From assembly GCA_964565405.1 (NCBI GenBank), contig CAZMEW010000001.1, forward strand, positions 1-64,000: a DNA stretch of 64,000 nt, read 5' to 3'. Of the stretch, positions 40,748-49,191 are shown in pieces. The position numbers and the translations under genes are program-made. The notes beneath the pieces were generated by a model, which was given only the letters and a program-made list of their open reading frames with translations, made no database searches and had not been told where the DNA came from. The stretch's first letter is position 1. Every line of letters starts with the position of its first letter. The stretch comes from UBA922 sp964565405. GTDB taxonomy: Bacteria > Patescibacteriota > Patescibacteriia > Magasanikbacterales > UBA922.

Positions 40748-41170
40748 TCACCTGCGTTGTCTTTTTCGACTTATTCGTCTATATACCCGTCTGACGACTT
40801 CTGCTGCGACTGCTCCTAACATGACGATTCCGAGCAGAATTAGCAGTAGTATGATGAATGGCCACACGACGATAATATTCCACGCCACCTTGAGTTCCCA
40901 GAAGAAACTGATGATCCACAGGTATTCACTATCCTGCATATCATGTAGTATCCCCGTTTTCTCGCTGAAACGAGTCTTGGTTTGGAAGATGTCCGCCAGA
41001 GTTTGCAGGATTGTCGAGCCAGGGAAGAGTGCTACTGCCATGAGTAGCATGCGTACGCTTGAGATCTGGTGATTGCCGCCCCACTGCTTCACCTGAAGCG
41101 ACATTGAGGCGATCGTCAGTCCGACCGTCATGACGGAGATTAGGTGGAGTACGACATATGCGAAGAACAT
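40748..41170 (-). CDS. GC-rich orphan membrane protein, 140 residues
   Basis: Unknown family. Three hydrophobic segments are visible: FFAYVVLHLISVMTVGLTIASM, SVRMLLMAVALFPGSTI and VVWPFIILLLILLGIVMLGAVAAEVV, followed by a strongly basic C-terminal tail RRVYRRISRKRQRR. AAGGAG six bases before ATG 41170 selects that start over 41176. Codons are GC-rich compared with greA and lysS on both sides. It has its own promoter and stands alone. A cytosolic Arg-rich tail on a small membrane protein could bind nucleic acid or lipid, but that is speculation. Confidence 0.75.
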   Translation of the reverse strand: MFFAYVVLHLISVMTVGLTIASMSLQVKQWGGNHQISSVRMLLMAVALFPGSTILQTLADIFQTKTRFSEKTGILHDMQDSEYLWIISFFWELKVAWNIIVVWPFIILLLILLGIVMLGAVAAEVVRRVYRRISRKRQRR

Positions 41171-41221
41171 GTACATCTCCTTGGATTTTTGCGTACTTGG
41201 TTGTACGTCAATCGTGTGCGT

Positions 41222-41249
41222 ATAGTATCTGATATATTAATTTTGTCAA
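41222..41249 (-). promoter_or_regulatory. Promoter of the 40748 orphan
   Basis: Minus-strand TTGACA (41244-41249), 16-bp spacer, TACTAT (41222-41227); placed directly behind the greA terminator. Confidence 0.7.
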
Positions 41250-41252
41250 TAC

Positions 41253-41282
41253 AAAAACCATCCTGTTTATAGGATGGTTTTT
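41253..41282 (-). terminator. Terminator of greA
   Basis: 12-bp perfect stem (41253-41264 with 41271-41282), 6-nt loop; T-rich on the minus strand. Confidence 0.88.
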
Positions 41283-41296
41283 GGTTAATTTTAGTT

Positions 41297-41761
41297 TTAA
41301 TTTACGTGTTCAATCTTGAATTCTTGTGGACCTGCAGGTAAATTGATTTTTATTTTGTCACCCTTTTTTTTACCAAGAAATGCACTACCGAGTGGTGATT
41401 CATTTGAGATTTTGCCATCAATCGGACTTGCTTCTTGTGCTCCGACAATCGTATATTCTTTTTTCTTTCCATTGGTTGAAACGGTAATGTGTGAACCAAT
41501 TTGGACTTCACCAGTTTTATCGTTTTTTGAGATAACTTCTGCATTATCAATCAGGTATTCCAGCTCCTTAACTCGCGTCTGTGCCCACGCCATATCTTCG
41601 CGTGCCGCATGATACTCAGCGTTTTCTGACAAATCGCCCATTTGGCGTGCTTCATCTATACGCTTTGCAAGTCCTGGGATTTTTTCTTCTTTTAGTTTTT
41701 TTCTCTCTTGTTTCAGTTTTTCAATTTTTTCTTCGGTCATGTATTGGGGTGACATACGCAA
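41297..41761 (-). CDS. greA: Transcription elongation factor GreA
   Basis: Binds the secondary channel of RNA polymerase and triggers cleavage of backtracked RNA. N-terminal coiled coil (EEKIEKLKQERKKLKEEKIPGLAKRIDEARQMGDLSENAEYHAAREDMAWAQTRVKELE, in which GDLSENAEYHAAR is the diagnostic tip) and C-terminal globular domain with GEVQIGSHITVSTNG, YTIVGAQEASPIDGKISNESPLGSAFLGKKKGD and FKIEHV. About 154 residues; the start may be the internal ATG at 41740 (MTEEKIEK). Ends in a strong terminator. Confidence 0.96.
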   Translation of the reverse strand: MRMSPQYMTEEKIEKLKQERKKLKEEKIPGLAKRIDEARQMGDLSENAEYHAAREDMAWAQTRVKELEYLIDNAEVISKNDKTGEVQIGSHITVSTNGKKKEYTIVGAQEASPIDGKISNESPLGSAFLGKKKGDKIKINLPAGPQEFKIEHVN

Positions 41762-41935
41762 TGGTTATGTGTTCTCTAAAAAAATGTTCCGACCTATGCC
41801 GGGACTGCTATCAGTGTAGCATATCAGAGTTAAGCGTCAAATTACGATTGTCCACATAATACTACGATACAATATACATGTATAAGAATACAATCGAAAT
41901 ATAATTTTGTATCTTTTTTCACGTATACTGTATTT

Positions 41936-43975
41936 CTATTTTCCTGTATAGTTTCCCCACCAGTGATAGAATTCCGCTGCTACATGCGAGGCTGTCCTAC
42001 TACCTTCCCCTCCTTCTTCAAGCATGATGGTGACTACAATTTCAGGATTTCCAAAAGGAGCAAACGAAGTAAACCATGCGTGCGTATCTTTTTCAGCATT
42101 CCATTGAGCCGTACCTGTTTTTCCTGCAACTGAGAATGGGAGTGATCGTAATACTCCGCAAGGTCCAGTATCAATACAATCTTTCATGCCAAGTTGCACG
42201 GTTTCCAAATAGCTTCTTCCAATAATATTCTCTCGAACTTTTTCCACACTTACCTTTTTTTCCTCTTTTGTTTTTGGGTCAATAATTGAACGTACTACAT
42301 GGGGACGGTATATGGTTCCTTTGTTTGCAATGACTGAAGTCATGCTTGCGATTTGGAGTGGAGTTGTCAGAAAATCTCCTTGTCCAATTGAGTAATTGTA
42401 TGTGTCCCCCACATACCATTCTTCACCTTTTTCCTTCTTTTTCCACTCTGGGCTTGGAAGAAAACCATCGTATTCACCCGGAATATCTATACCAAGAGCA
42501 GTTCCAAAACCATATTTTCTCAGATATTCATTGATCCGTGTTACTCCGAGCCCTTCAAAATCTTTGTATCCTCCCCCGATATAATAATAGAATGTGTTGA
42601 CTGACCATGATATTGATTTTCTCACATCAGTAAGTCCGTGTGCAACGCGACTCCAATCGGGGAAAAACCATGGGCCTACTTGTATTCCGCCCGTACTTAG
42701 TATTTTTGTTTGAGCAGTGATTATACCTTCTGCAAGGGCCGCTGAGGCCATCGCAGGCTTGATTACTGATCCAGACGGGTATGTCCCTCCGATCGCACGA
42801 TTAAAAAGTGGATGATCCACATCTTCAATATAGTTTTTGTATTTTTCAGCTTCAATCCCTCCAGAAAAATCATTGTTATCAAATCCTGGTAAGCTAACGA
42901 GTGCTAAAATTTCTCCATTTTTTGGATTCATGACTACGCCTGACGCGCGTTTTTTATTGTTTTTGATTAACCATGTTGAAAGTATGCGTTCGAGCTCTTG
43001 CTGCATTTTGTAGTCAATTGAGAGTCTGATGTGGCTTCCGGGGATGGGACTTTCTGCAGCAAGTACTGCTTGTTCAGCCCCCCGAGCATTCACCTCAATT
43101 CTTTTTTGTCCATATACTCCACGCATGTATTCTTCATATGATTTTTCGACTCCTATCTTGCCTATAGAGTCTGATGGCAGGTATCCTTTCTCATAATATT
43201 CTTCAAGTTCTTCTGGTGATAGTTTGCCAATATAACCCAGCACGTGTGAGAGTGAGTTTCTGTCTGACGCTTCTTCAAGCTCAGCTATTTTTGTTTCCGA
43301 TAACAATTCGGTAGAAGTGACTGCTAAACCTTCGGGATTTTTTGTAAGATAGAGCCGTTTGCTTCCACGTTGAATGGTAATACCCGATAATTCATCGGAA
43401 TTGATGAGAATCTTCAGTGCTGCATCATAGGGAATGTCTTCAATAATCACAATTGAGTCGTGGCGATATTCTCGATATTTTTCAAGTGTATTTTTGATTT
43501 CAACTGGATCACTCTCAGTAATTTTGGAAAGCTTATTTATGACTGAGACGAGTTCTGTTTCATCACGAGGTAGATCCTGAGGAATAATTGCGAGAGAAAA
43601 ATTAGGGATATTTTGGGTTAGTTGCACTCCATTTCGATCATAGATGAGACCGCGTTCTGCAGGGATTGGAATAATACGCTGTCTATTACCCTCTGCTTTG
43701 ACGGCATAGGTTCCTCCTTCGAGTATTTGCACATATACTAAACGACCTACCATTGCAAGCAGTATTACCGTAACTGCCATGAGGAAGGAGAGCATTTTGC
43801 GATCAGAAAAACTGGTACCAATATGCGAAGTACCAGAAAACATGATATCTTCGTTTTGAGAGATACTTTTGGGGGTAAAGGAATCTTCAATCCAGGCAAA
43901 ACGGTATTTACCATCCAATTTTCCTTTACCCAGACCTTTGCTCGGATTTTTTGCAAATGGGTCTAAGTCTTGCAT
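41936..43975 (-). CDS. mrdA: Penicillin-binding protein 2 (class B transpeptidase)
   Basis: Elongation-specific peptidoglycan transpeptidase. Cytoplasmic N-terminus of about 60 residues, one membrane helix (LSFLMAVTVILLAMVGRLVYVQIL), PBP dimer domain (PAERGLIYDRNGVQL) and transpeptidase with active-site SxxK (GTYPSGSVIKPAMASAALAEG, about residue 400), SWSVNTF (SxN) and AGKTGTAQWN (KTG). 679 residues. It comes directly after mreD in the mreBCD-mrdA operon. Rod-shape machinery is present in full up to this gene; RodA is not in the window. Confidence 0.95.
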   Translation of the reverse strand: MQDLDPFAKNPSKGLGKGKLDGKYRFAWIEDSFTPKSISQNEDIMFSGTSHIGTSFSDRKMLSFLMAVTVILLAMVGRLVYVQILEGGTYAVKAEGNRQRIIPIPAERGLIYDRNGVQLTQNIPNFSLAIIPQDLPRDETELVSVINKLSKITESDPVEIKNTLEKYREYRHDSIVIIEDIPYDAALKILINSDELSGITIQRGSKRLYLTKNPEGLAVTSTELLSETKIAELEEASDRNSLSHVLGYIGKLSPEELEEYYEKGYLPSDSIGKIGVEKSYEEYMRGVYGQKRIEVNARGAEQAVLAAESPIPGSHIRLSIDYKMQQELERILSTWLIKNNKKRASGVVMNPKNGEILALVSLPGFDNNDFSGGIEAEKYKNYIEDVDHPLFNRAIGGTYPSGSVIKPAMASAALAEGIITAQTKILSTGGIQVGPWFFPDWSRVAHGLTDVRKSISWSVNTFYYYIGGGYKDFEGLGVTRINEYLRKYGFGTALGIDIPGEYDGFLPSPEWKKKEKGEEWYVGDTYNYSIGQGDFLTTPLQIASMTSVIANKGTIYRPHVVRSIIDPKTKEEKKVSVEKVRENIIGRSYLETVQLGMKDCIDTGPCGVLRSLPFSVAGKTGTAQWNAEKDTHAWFTSFAPFGNPEIVVTIMLEEGGEGSRTASHVAAEFYHWWGNYTGK

Positions 43976-43980
43976 ATTTT

Positions 43981-44559
43981 TTAGGAATATTTGATCTTCT
44001 CTCTTGTTACCATATTACCTATTTTCATAAGTACTGCATAGAGCGGTACTGAGAGTAGTGATGTGGTGACGATTTCAATTCCAAATTGTTTGATTAATCC
44101 CAAAGAAACTATTGTTTCTTGGTTGTATATTATTCCTAATATAACGCTTAACAAACAGAATAAAGTTTTGAATACGGTCATACCAAACATGGAAAGTATT
44201 CCTGCGGTCCATATTGAAAGATTGGTGAATACTTCTTCGAAAAACCAGAATATTCCGAGTACACTAAATACACCCGCAAATAATTCTATTCCAAATATAT
44301 GAGAGTTAAGTATGTCTAAGACTGTATATATACTAAATGCGAACCACACTACTCCACCTCCCGCACCCCTCATAATCGCCATTACAAAAAAAAGCATGAT
44401 AATATCTAAATATCTAAATATCCCAGGTAGAAAATTCATTACTATGAGTTTTAAAAATACTAATCCGCATACACCGATTATATATAGCATTACGGTGAGT
44501 ATTTTTTTGAAAATTTTACGATGCTTCATGTGTCGATGTGGTAATAAGGATGGATACAT
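43981..44559 (-). CDS. mreD: MreD-like membrane protein
   Basis: Small polytopic membrane protein, 192 residues with five to six hydrophobic segments (VMLYIIGVCGLVFLKLIVMNFL, IMLFFVMAIMRGAGGGVVWFAFSIYTVLDIL, GVFSVLGIFWFFEEVF, VFKTLFCLLSVILGIIY). Sequence similarity to model MreD is weak; the assignment rests on size, topology and its position between mreC and the PBP2 gene, with a 44-bp overlap with mreC. It would be part of the elongasome. Confidence 0.8.
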   Translation of the reverse strand: MYPSLLPHRHMKHRKIFKKILTVMLYIIGVCGLVFLKLIVMNFLPGIFRYLDIIMLFFVMAIMRGAGGGVVWFAFSIYTVLDILNSHIFGIELFAGVFSVLGIFWFFEEVFTNLSIWTAGILSMFGMTVFKTLFCLLSVILGIIYNQETIVSLGLIKQFGIEIVTTSLLSVPLYAVLMKIGNMVTREKIKYS

Positions 44560-45316
44560 TATTCAAGTAGGATAGGTCTGCAAGTGGATCGAGGATTGCT
44601 TGCTGGAACGGCTCCAGTGGTTGTTTTTCTACAAATTCCACTTTTCCAATCATGAGTCCGCGTGGCATATTTTCAGTCAACCCTGATGTCACGACAATGT
44701 CACCTGGACTTACCACTTCATTTTGGGGAATAAAATTCATTTGTACGCCGATATCATATCCACCTTCGACAAGCCCGATAGTTCGATCTTCATTCATGAG
44801 CGTCGCACCAACTTTACTCTGGTTATCATTAATAAGTCGTACATAGGAAATGGTTTCAAATGTTTGAATGATTGACCCAATCAGTACACCATCCCCCACA
44901 ATGACTGGATTTGATGGAGATATTCCATCTTTTTTTCCACGATTGATGGTTACCACTGTGTTTAGTGGATCGACTGTTCTTCCAATAACTTCGGCTCCCA
45001 CATGTTGAAAATTATTTTTAGCAAAAAAATTGAGTTGTTTTCGCAATTCCTCATTTTCTTCTTTGAGCAGCTTATTCTCTGCGGTATCAATTGCACATAC
45101 CGCCTCAACCAATTCAGGATCAAAAGTGTCAGTCAGCTTTTCGTTAATTGAGTTTATAGGGGTACCTACTTCATTTCGATAGGCAAATTCTGAGCTATTG
45201 AAAAAAGTGTGCACAATAAAATTTTCTATAGGACGAAGTACCCCCACATGGTTTAGGGCAATAACTATCGCGACAACAATACCAATTCCAATGATTGTTT
45301 GGTATCTTTTTTTCAT
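44516..45316 (-). CDS. mreC: Rod shape-determining protein MreC
   Basis: Bitopic protein that activates PBP2. One membrane helix (IIGIGIVVAIVIALNHVGVL), a coiled coil (DTAENKLLKEENEELRKQLNFFAK) and the beta-barrel MreC domain: EVIGRTVDPLNTVVTINRGKKDGI, NPVIVGDGVLIGSI, VRLINDNQSKVGATLM, VVSPGDIVVTSGLTENMPRGLMIGKVEFVE. 266 residues. It lies 13 bp after mreB and its end overlaps the mreD start. Confidence 0.94.
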   Translation of the reverse strand: MKKRYQTIIGIGIVVAIVIALNHVGVLRPIENFIVHTFFNSSEFAYRNEVGTPINSINEKLTDTFDPELVEAVCAIDTAENKLLKEENEELRKQLNFFAKNNFQHVGAEVIGRTVDPLNTVVTINRGKKDGISPSNPVIVGDGVLIGSIIQTFETISYVRLINDNQSKVGATLMNEDRTIGLVEGGYDIGVQMNFIPQNEVVSPGDIVVTSGLTENMPRGLMIGKVEFVEKQPLEPFQQAILDPLADLSYLNNVSILITTSTHEAS

Positions 45317-45329
45317 ACGTTATTATGTT

Positions 45330-46373
45330 TTATACTCCCCGAGCTGAAGGCAGAACTACCTGTTTCAACAATTCCTCATCTTCGAGCAACACTCCCGCAC
45401 CTCTCACGACTGCGGTTAATGGATCATCAGCGACCCTAACTGGAATTTCAGCTGCACGAGCTATGACCGTATCAAGTCCTTCGAGTAGCGCGCCCCCACC
45501 GACCAAGAGAACACCCCGCTCATGAATATCTGCAGTCAATTCTGGAGGTGTTACTTCAAGAGTCATTTTTATATAATCAACAATCGTTTTTACGCTTCGA
45601 CTAAGTGCTTGGCGAATGTGCTCATCTGAGATCATAATTTCTTTTGGAAGTCCGGTAACCGCATCGCGCCCGCGCATTGGGAATTCAACCCTCTCCTTGC
45701 GAGGCAAGGCTGAACCTGCTTTTATTTTTATTTCTTCTGCATGAGCTTCACCTACCAAGAGTTTGAATACCTCTCTTGCATATTGAATAATATTTCGGTT
45801 CATCTCGTCACCTGCGATTTTGGTAGATTTCCAAGTTACCACTCCTGAAAGCGATATAACCGCTATTTCAGTATTTCCTCCACCAATGTCCACAATCATA
45901 TTTCCCACTGGTTCTCGGACCGGCATGCGTGATCCGATTGCAGCTGCCATAGGTTCCTGGACAATAAATACCTCTCTCGCACCGGCAGCGAGTGCCGCGT
46001 CTTCTACGGCTTTTACTTCCACTTCTGTGACATCGAGAGGTACTACAATGACCACTCTCGGTCGTGAAGCAAAAGAAAAAGAAGCTTTTGAAACTTTTTC
46101 AATGAAAAATTTAAGCATCTTTTCAGTTACTTCATAATCTGAAATTACCCCTCCAGTCAATGGACGCGTAACTTCAATATGAGGAGGAGTTTTTCCTAAC
46201 ATTTCTTTTGCCTCATGTCCTACCGCAAGAATTTGTTCGGTTTTGGTATTAATCGCAACAACAGAAGGCTCGTTGATTACAATTCCTTGTTCAGGACTGT
46301 ACACAAGCGTGTTCGCGGTCCCAAGATCGATCGCAAGACTGCGGGTTTTCATTGTAAACCAAGGAAATTTCAT
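45330..46373 (-). CDS. mreB: Rod shape-determining protein MreB
   Basis: Actin-like filament protein that positions wall synthesis. ATP-binding motifs LAIDLGTANTLVY (phosphate 1), VDIGGGNTEIAVIS (phosphate 2) and LVGGGALLEGLDTVIA (adenosine) are all present, with NEPSVVAINTKT near the N-terminus. 347 residues. First gene of the mreBCD-mrdA cluster, 11 bp after proS. Conserved sequence leaves no doubt about the family. Confidence 0.97.
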   Translation of the reverse strand: MKFPWFTMKTRSLAIDLGTANTLVYSPEQGIVINEPSVVAINTKTEQILAVGHEAKEMLGKTPPHIEVTRPLTGGVISDYEVTEKMLKFFIEKVSKASFSFASRPRVVIVVPLDVTEVEVKAVEDAALAAGAREVFIVQEPMAAAIGSRMPVREPVGNMIVDIGGGNTEIAVISLSGVVTWKSTKIAGDEMNRNIIQYAREVFKLLVGEAHAEEIKIKAGSALPRKERVEFPMRGRDAVTGLPKEIMISDEHIRQALSRSVKTIVDYIKMTLEVTPPELTADIHERGVLLVGGGALLEGLDTVIARAAEIPVRVADDPLTAVVRGAGVLLEDEELLKQVVLPSARGV

Positions 46374-46384
46374 AACAGTACTAC

Positions 46385-47629
46385 CTACTTCGAAACAAGT
46401 TCGTCAATGGTGATTAGACTTGCCTCTGTTTCGTTTCTTTTTTTATACTCCACGCTGTGTTGTGCAAGAGTTTTAGGACTTACAACGATACGAATTGGAA
46501 TACCAATAAGATCACTGTCTGCAAATTTTTCACCTGCGCGAGCATCTCTATCATCATAGAGAACTTCAACTCCTCGTGTTTGTAAGTTTTCATATATTTG
46601 ATCGCACTGTTTTACCTCACTTTCTTCACGGCAAAGTGATACCAGGTGTACTGCATACGGCGAAACTGCTTCTGGCCATTGTATACCTTTTTCATCCGCA
46701 TACACCTCAGCAATCACTCCCATAAGACGCGTAATACCGATTCCATAGGACCCCAAAAATACGGGCTTTCTTTCACCATTGGTATCAGTAAAATAAAGAT
46801 CCAATTCTTCACATTTTTTGGTACCAAAGGTGAATATATTTCCCACTTCAGCGGCTTTCTTTTTTTCAAAGTCATTTTTTGACAAATTGAGTTTTTGCAG
46901 AGTTTCTTCATTAAAAATTTCTTCATTGAGGGCGGTTTTTCCATTTTTTTCAACGTAGATACTATCTTCACCCGCATCACATAGAGTTTGAAATTCATGA
47001 CTGAACTTATCTGTAAATACTCCGCCTGATGCAGAAGTAACATATGTAATATCACCAAGTCCAACTTTTTTGTATACTTCCATGTAGGCATCGGTAGTTT
47101 TTCTATAAAAATCCATATGTTCTTCCTCAGTCGTGGTAAAGGAATACATATCTTTCATGACAAATTCACGGCACCGCATAATACCACTTTTTGCTCGAGT
47201 CTCATTTCGTAATTTGTTTTGAAATTGGTGAACATATCGAGGGAGATCGGTGTAACTTGAGATATATGACTTCATCATGTGTGTAATTGGTTCCTCATGA
47301 GACCAGCCAAAACCAATTTCTTGTCCATTTTTTAATGCTGACTTAAACCAAATATCGACTTTTTTGTCATCCCAGCGGTCTGTAACTTCCCACACTTCTT
47401 TATTCTGCAGTGTGGACATGATGATCTCTGATGAGCCCAGTTTTTCCATTTCAGAGGCTACAATTTTTTTTATCTTCTGCACCACTCTTAAACCAAGTGG
47501 CAAGAGAGAGTATACTCCCGCCATTTCTTTGTGAATAAAACCTGCCTGAATAAGCAATTGGGCATTTCGTGCTTCTTCGTCTGCGGGAACTTCTTTTCTT
47601 GTTTTGGTAAAAAGTTTTGATTGTCTCAT
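46385..47629 (-). CDS. proS: Prolyl-tRNA synthetase, compact form without editing insert
   Basis: Class II synthetase. Motifs: ARNAQLLIQAGFIHKEMAGVYSLLPLGLRVVQKI, IIMSTLQNKEVWEVTDRWD, motif 2 FQNKLRNETRAKSGIMRCREFVMKDMYSF, motif 3 FLGSYGIGITRLMGVIAEVYADEKGI, and a C-terminal anticodon domain VSLCREESEVKQCDQIYENL. At 414 residues it lacks the roughly 180-residue INS editing domain of typical bacterial ProRS (present between motifs 2 and 3). This compact form has lost cis-editing of Ala-tRNA-Pro. Confidence 0.95.
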   Translation of the reverse strand: MRQSKLFTKTRKEVPADEEARNAQLLIQAGFIHKEMAGVYSLLPLGLRVVQKIKKIVASEMEKLGSSEIIMSTLQNKEVWEVTDRWDDKKVDIWFKSALKNGQEIGFGWSHEEPITHMMKSYISSYTDLPRYVHQFQNKLRNETRAKSGIMRCREFVMKDMYSFTTTEEEHMDFYRKTTDAYMEVYKKVGLGDITYVTSASGGVFTDKFSHEFQTLCDAGEDSIYVEKNGKTALNEEIFNEETLQKLNLSKNDFEKKKAAEVGNIFTFGTKKCEELDLYFTDTNGERKPVFLGSYGIGITRLMGVIAEVYADEKGIQWPEAVSPYAVHLVSLCREESEVKQCDQIYENLQTRGVEVLYDDRDARAGEKFADSDLIGIPIRIVVSPKTLAQHSVEYKKRNETEASLITIDELVSK

Positions 47630-47636
47630 AGCAAAA

Positions 47637-48086
47637 TTAGTGTTGACTCAAATGTTTTTTTGTAAAATTAGTAAGTGATAGATCAAATGAAACGATTACC
47701 ATACAAATAGTGCCAAATACCAGTGTATTGAATAGACTCAATACAGAGAGTGATTGCAAATACAATCCTACAAGTGCAAGCGAGCTTAGAACAACCGCAG
47801 TTCTGAAGCTCATCCGCACATGTCGAAATAAGGGCATTTCACGAGCTCCAAACAAGCGATAAATACCGAAGATCATGAGAGAAATCGTACCGATAAGCGC
47901 AAAAAATAAACTTACATAAAAAAAGACGAAGCCAACAGGTCCTGTCTCGAATGGGTCAATCTGCACTATCACAAATACCCATGCTGCCCAGCAGAGAAGG
48001 GTTGAGAAAATCATGGTTGCAAGATATTGGCGTAGGTTCATATAGGTTTCTTCGAATATTACACAGGATACCATGATTTTTTTCAA
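47637..48086 (-). CDS. Hypothetical four-helix membrane protein
   Basis: Not recognised. About four membrane helices: IFSTLLCWAAWVFVIVQI, PVGFVFFYVSLFFALIGTISLMIFGIYRLF, FRTAVVLSSLALVGLYLQSL, FNTLVFGTICMVIVSF. The real start may be the in-frame ATG near 48039 (MNLRQYLATMIF), which gives 134 residues. No catalytic motif. The pattern resembles small Patescibacteria membrane proteins of unknown role. It precedes proS by 7 bp. Confidence 0.72.
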   Translation of the reverse strand: MKKIMVSCVIFEETYMNLRQYLATMIFSTLLCWAAWVFVIVQIDPFETGPVGFVFFYVSLFFALIGTISLMIFGIYRLFGAREMPLFRHVRMSFRTAVVLSSLALVGLYLQSLSVLSLFNTLVFGTICMVIVSFDLSLTNFTKKHLSQH

Positions 48087-48135
48087 TATGCAACAACTAA
48101 GAGAGTTGAATTTTAAGCTTATTTTAGCATAATTT

Positions 48136-48828
48136 TTATCTCAGATAGTAGTGTATCAGAGCTAAGATTGCCAAATGAACAGGGTAATATACGTAAAATG
48201 CATATCTGAGCTTCAATCCAGGTCTATTGTTGTATAACCAAATAAATAACAGACCAAAAATCGAGAATATTTGCTGGCTATTGCTATAGATGATCTCTCC
48301 TGTACCTACGTGTATGGTTGCAGAGACAGTATTCACGAATACATACCCCACTGTGGTGATCAAAAAGAGTGCGCATTGTTTGGATAGTTTTTTTTCAGTT
48401 AGATAGAAAATCAGCGGTAACAATACCCCATACCACCCATAACTCATATTACTTATGGTTCCACATAATGCGAGTCCGGTTACAAAAATGATACGGATAA
48501 TCGGGTGTTTTACTTTTTGGTATACAACAATAGTGAGTAATCCAAATAATAATGTGAATAGGATGTTAAGCTGGAAGGGCGATCTTCCTAATTGCGTAAA
48601 CGCAAGTGAATATGGAATTTGTGAAATCATGGCTCCTATGAGAACACGAATGGCATATCGTCGCTTATCTGTCGTATATCTATATCCATTTGCAATCCCC
48701 CATGCGAATATAGGGAATGCAAGTCTGCCTATGCCTGTCATCCAGGATGCTTCGGGAAAGAAAAAACGACCGATATGATCGATCGTCATGGTGCTTAGTG
48801 CGAGGACTTTTAGTGCAAGTAGTGTCAT
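48136..48828 (-). CDS. TraX family membrane protein (acyltransferase-like)
   Basis: TraX-type protein with about seven membrane helices. The family signature at the N-terminus is clear: LKVLALSTMTIDHIGRFFFPEASWMTGIGRLAFPIFAWGIANGYRYT. Named for the F-pilin acetylase TraX, chromosomal members are thought to acetylate surface components; there are no conjugation genes here, so the substrate is unknown. 230 residues, normal length. It ends with a helix LAILALIHYYL. Confidence 0.88.
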   Translation of the reverse strand: MTLLALKVLALSTMTIDHIGRFFFPEASWMTGIGRLAFPIFAWGIANGYRYTTDKRRYAIRVLIGAMISQIPYSLAFTQLGRSPFQLNILFTLLFGLLTIVVYQKVKHPIIRIIFVTGLALCGTISNMSYGWYGVLLPLIFYLTEKKLSKQCALFLITTVGYVFVNTVSATIHVGTGEIIYSNSQQIFSIFGLLFIWLYNNRPGLKLRYAFYVYYPVHLAILALIHYYLR

Positions 48829-48834
48829 AGATGC

Positions 48835-49134
48835 TTATGCAAGATATCGCACTCGATCTACTTCATTTTTCCCTACTTTCTCATTGATTTTTGCAACAAT
48901 TTCCAATTGACGAAGGCGAATCTCCTGAGCCACCGAAGAGCTGCCACAACTTACGGTAAGTGTGCGGTTTTTGAGAAACAATGGTCGAACATGGGCTCCG
49001 ATATCCGTTCCGAGCATCAGATCAATCACTTCTTTTGCTACTTCTACAACGCCTGAAGTCTCAACCTGGCGTTTGAGTGTTTGATTCTGAGTCATTTTTG
49101 ATATCAATGCATCACCAAGAGGTGTGAGACCCAT
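48835..49134 (-). CDS. DUF721 (DciA-like) protein
   Basis: Small protein of the DUF721 family; in bacteria that lack DnaC/DnaI the member DciA loads the replicative helicase DnaB. Seen: the core ADIGAHVRPLFLKNRTLTVSCGSSSVAQEIRLRQLEIVAKIN, matching the family strand-helix pattern (VGxxxAxHxxPxxxxxGxLxV). 99 residues, only the core domain, without the C-terminal extension. It lies beside the UvrD-like helicase gene, with 57 bp in between. DciA function is inferred. Confidence 0.78.
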   Translation of the reverse strand: MGLTPLGDALISKMTQNQTLKRQVETSGVVEVAKEVIDLMLGTDIGAHVRPLFLKNRTLTVSCGSSSVAQEIRLRQLEIVAKINEKVGKNEVDRVRYLA

Positions 49135-49191
49135 AGAGAATAATCTAAACTATTATGAACTGTACCACTAAGTTACAAAAGATACAAGAAT

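Noticed and set aside
48136..48828. Conjugation or plasmid region because of the TraX family match
   Set aside because: Chromosomal TraX-type proteins are common and no other tra, mob or rep gene is present.
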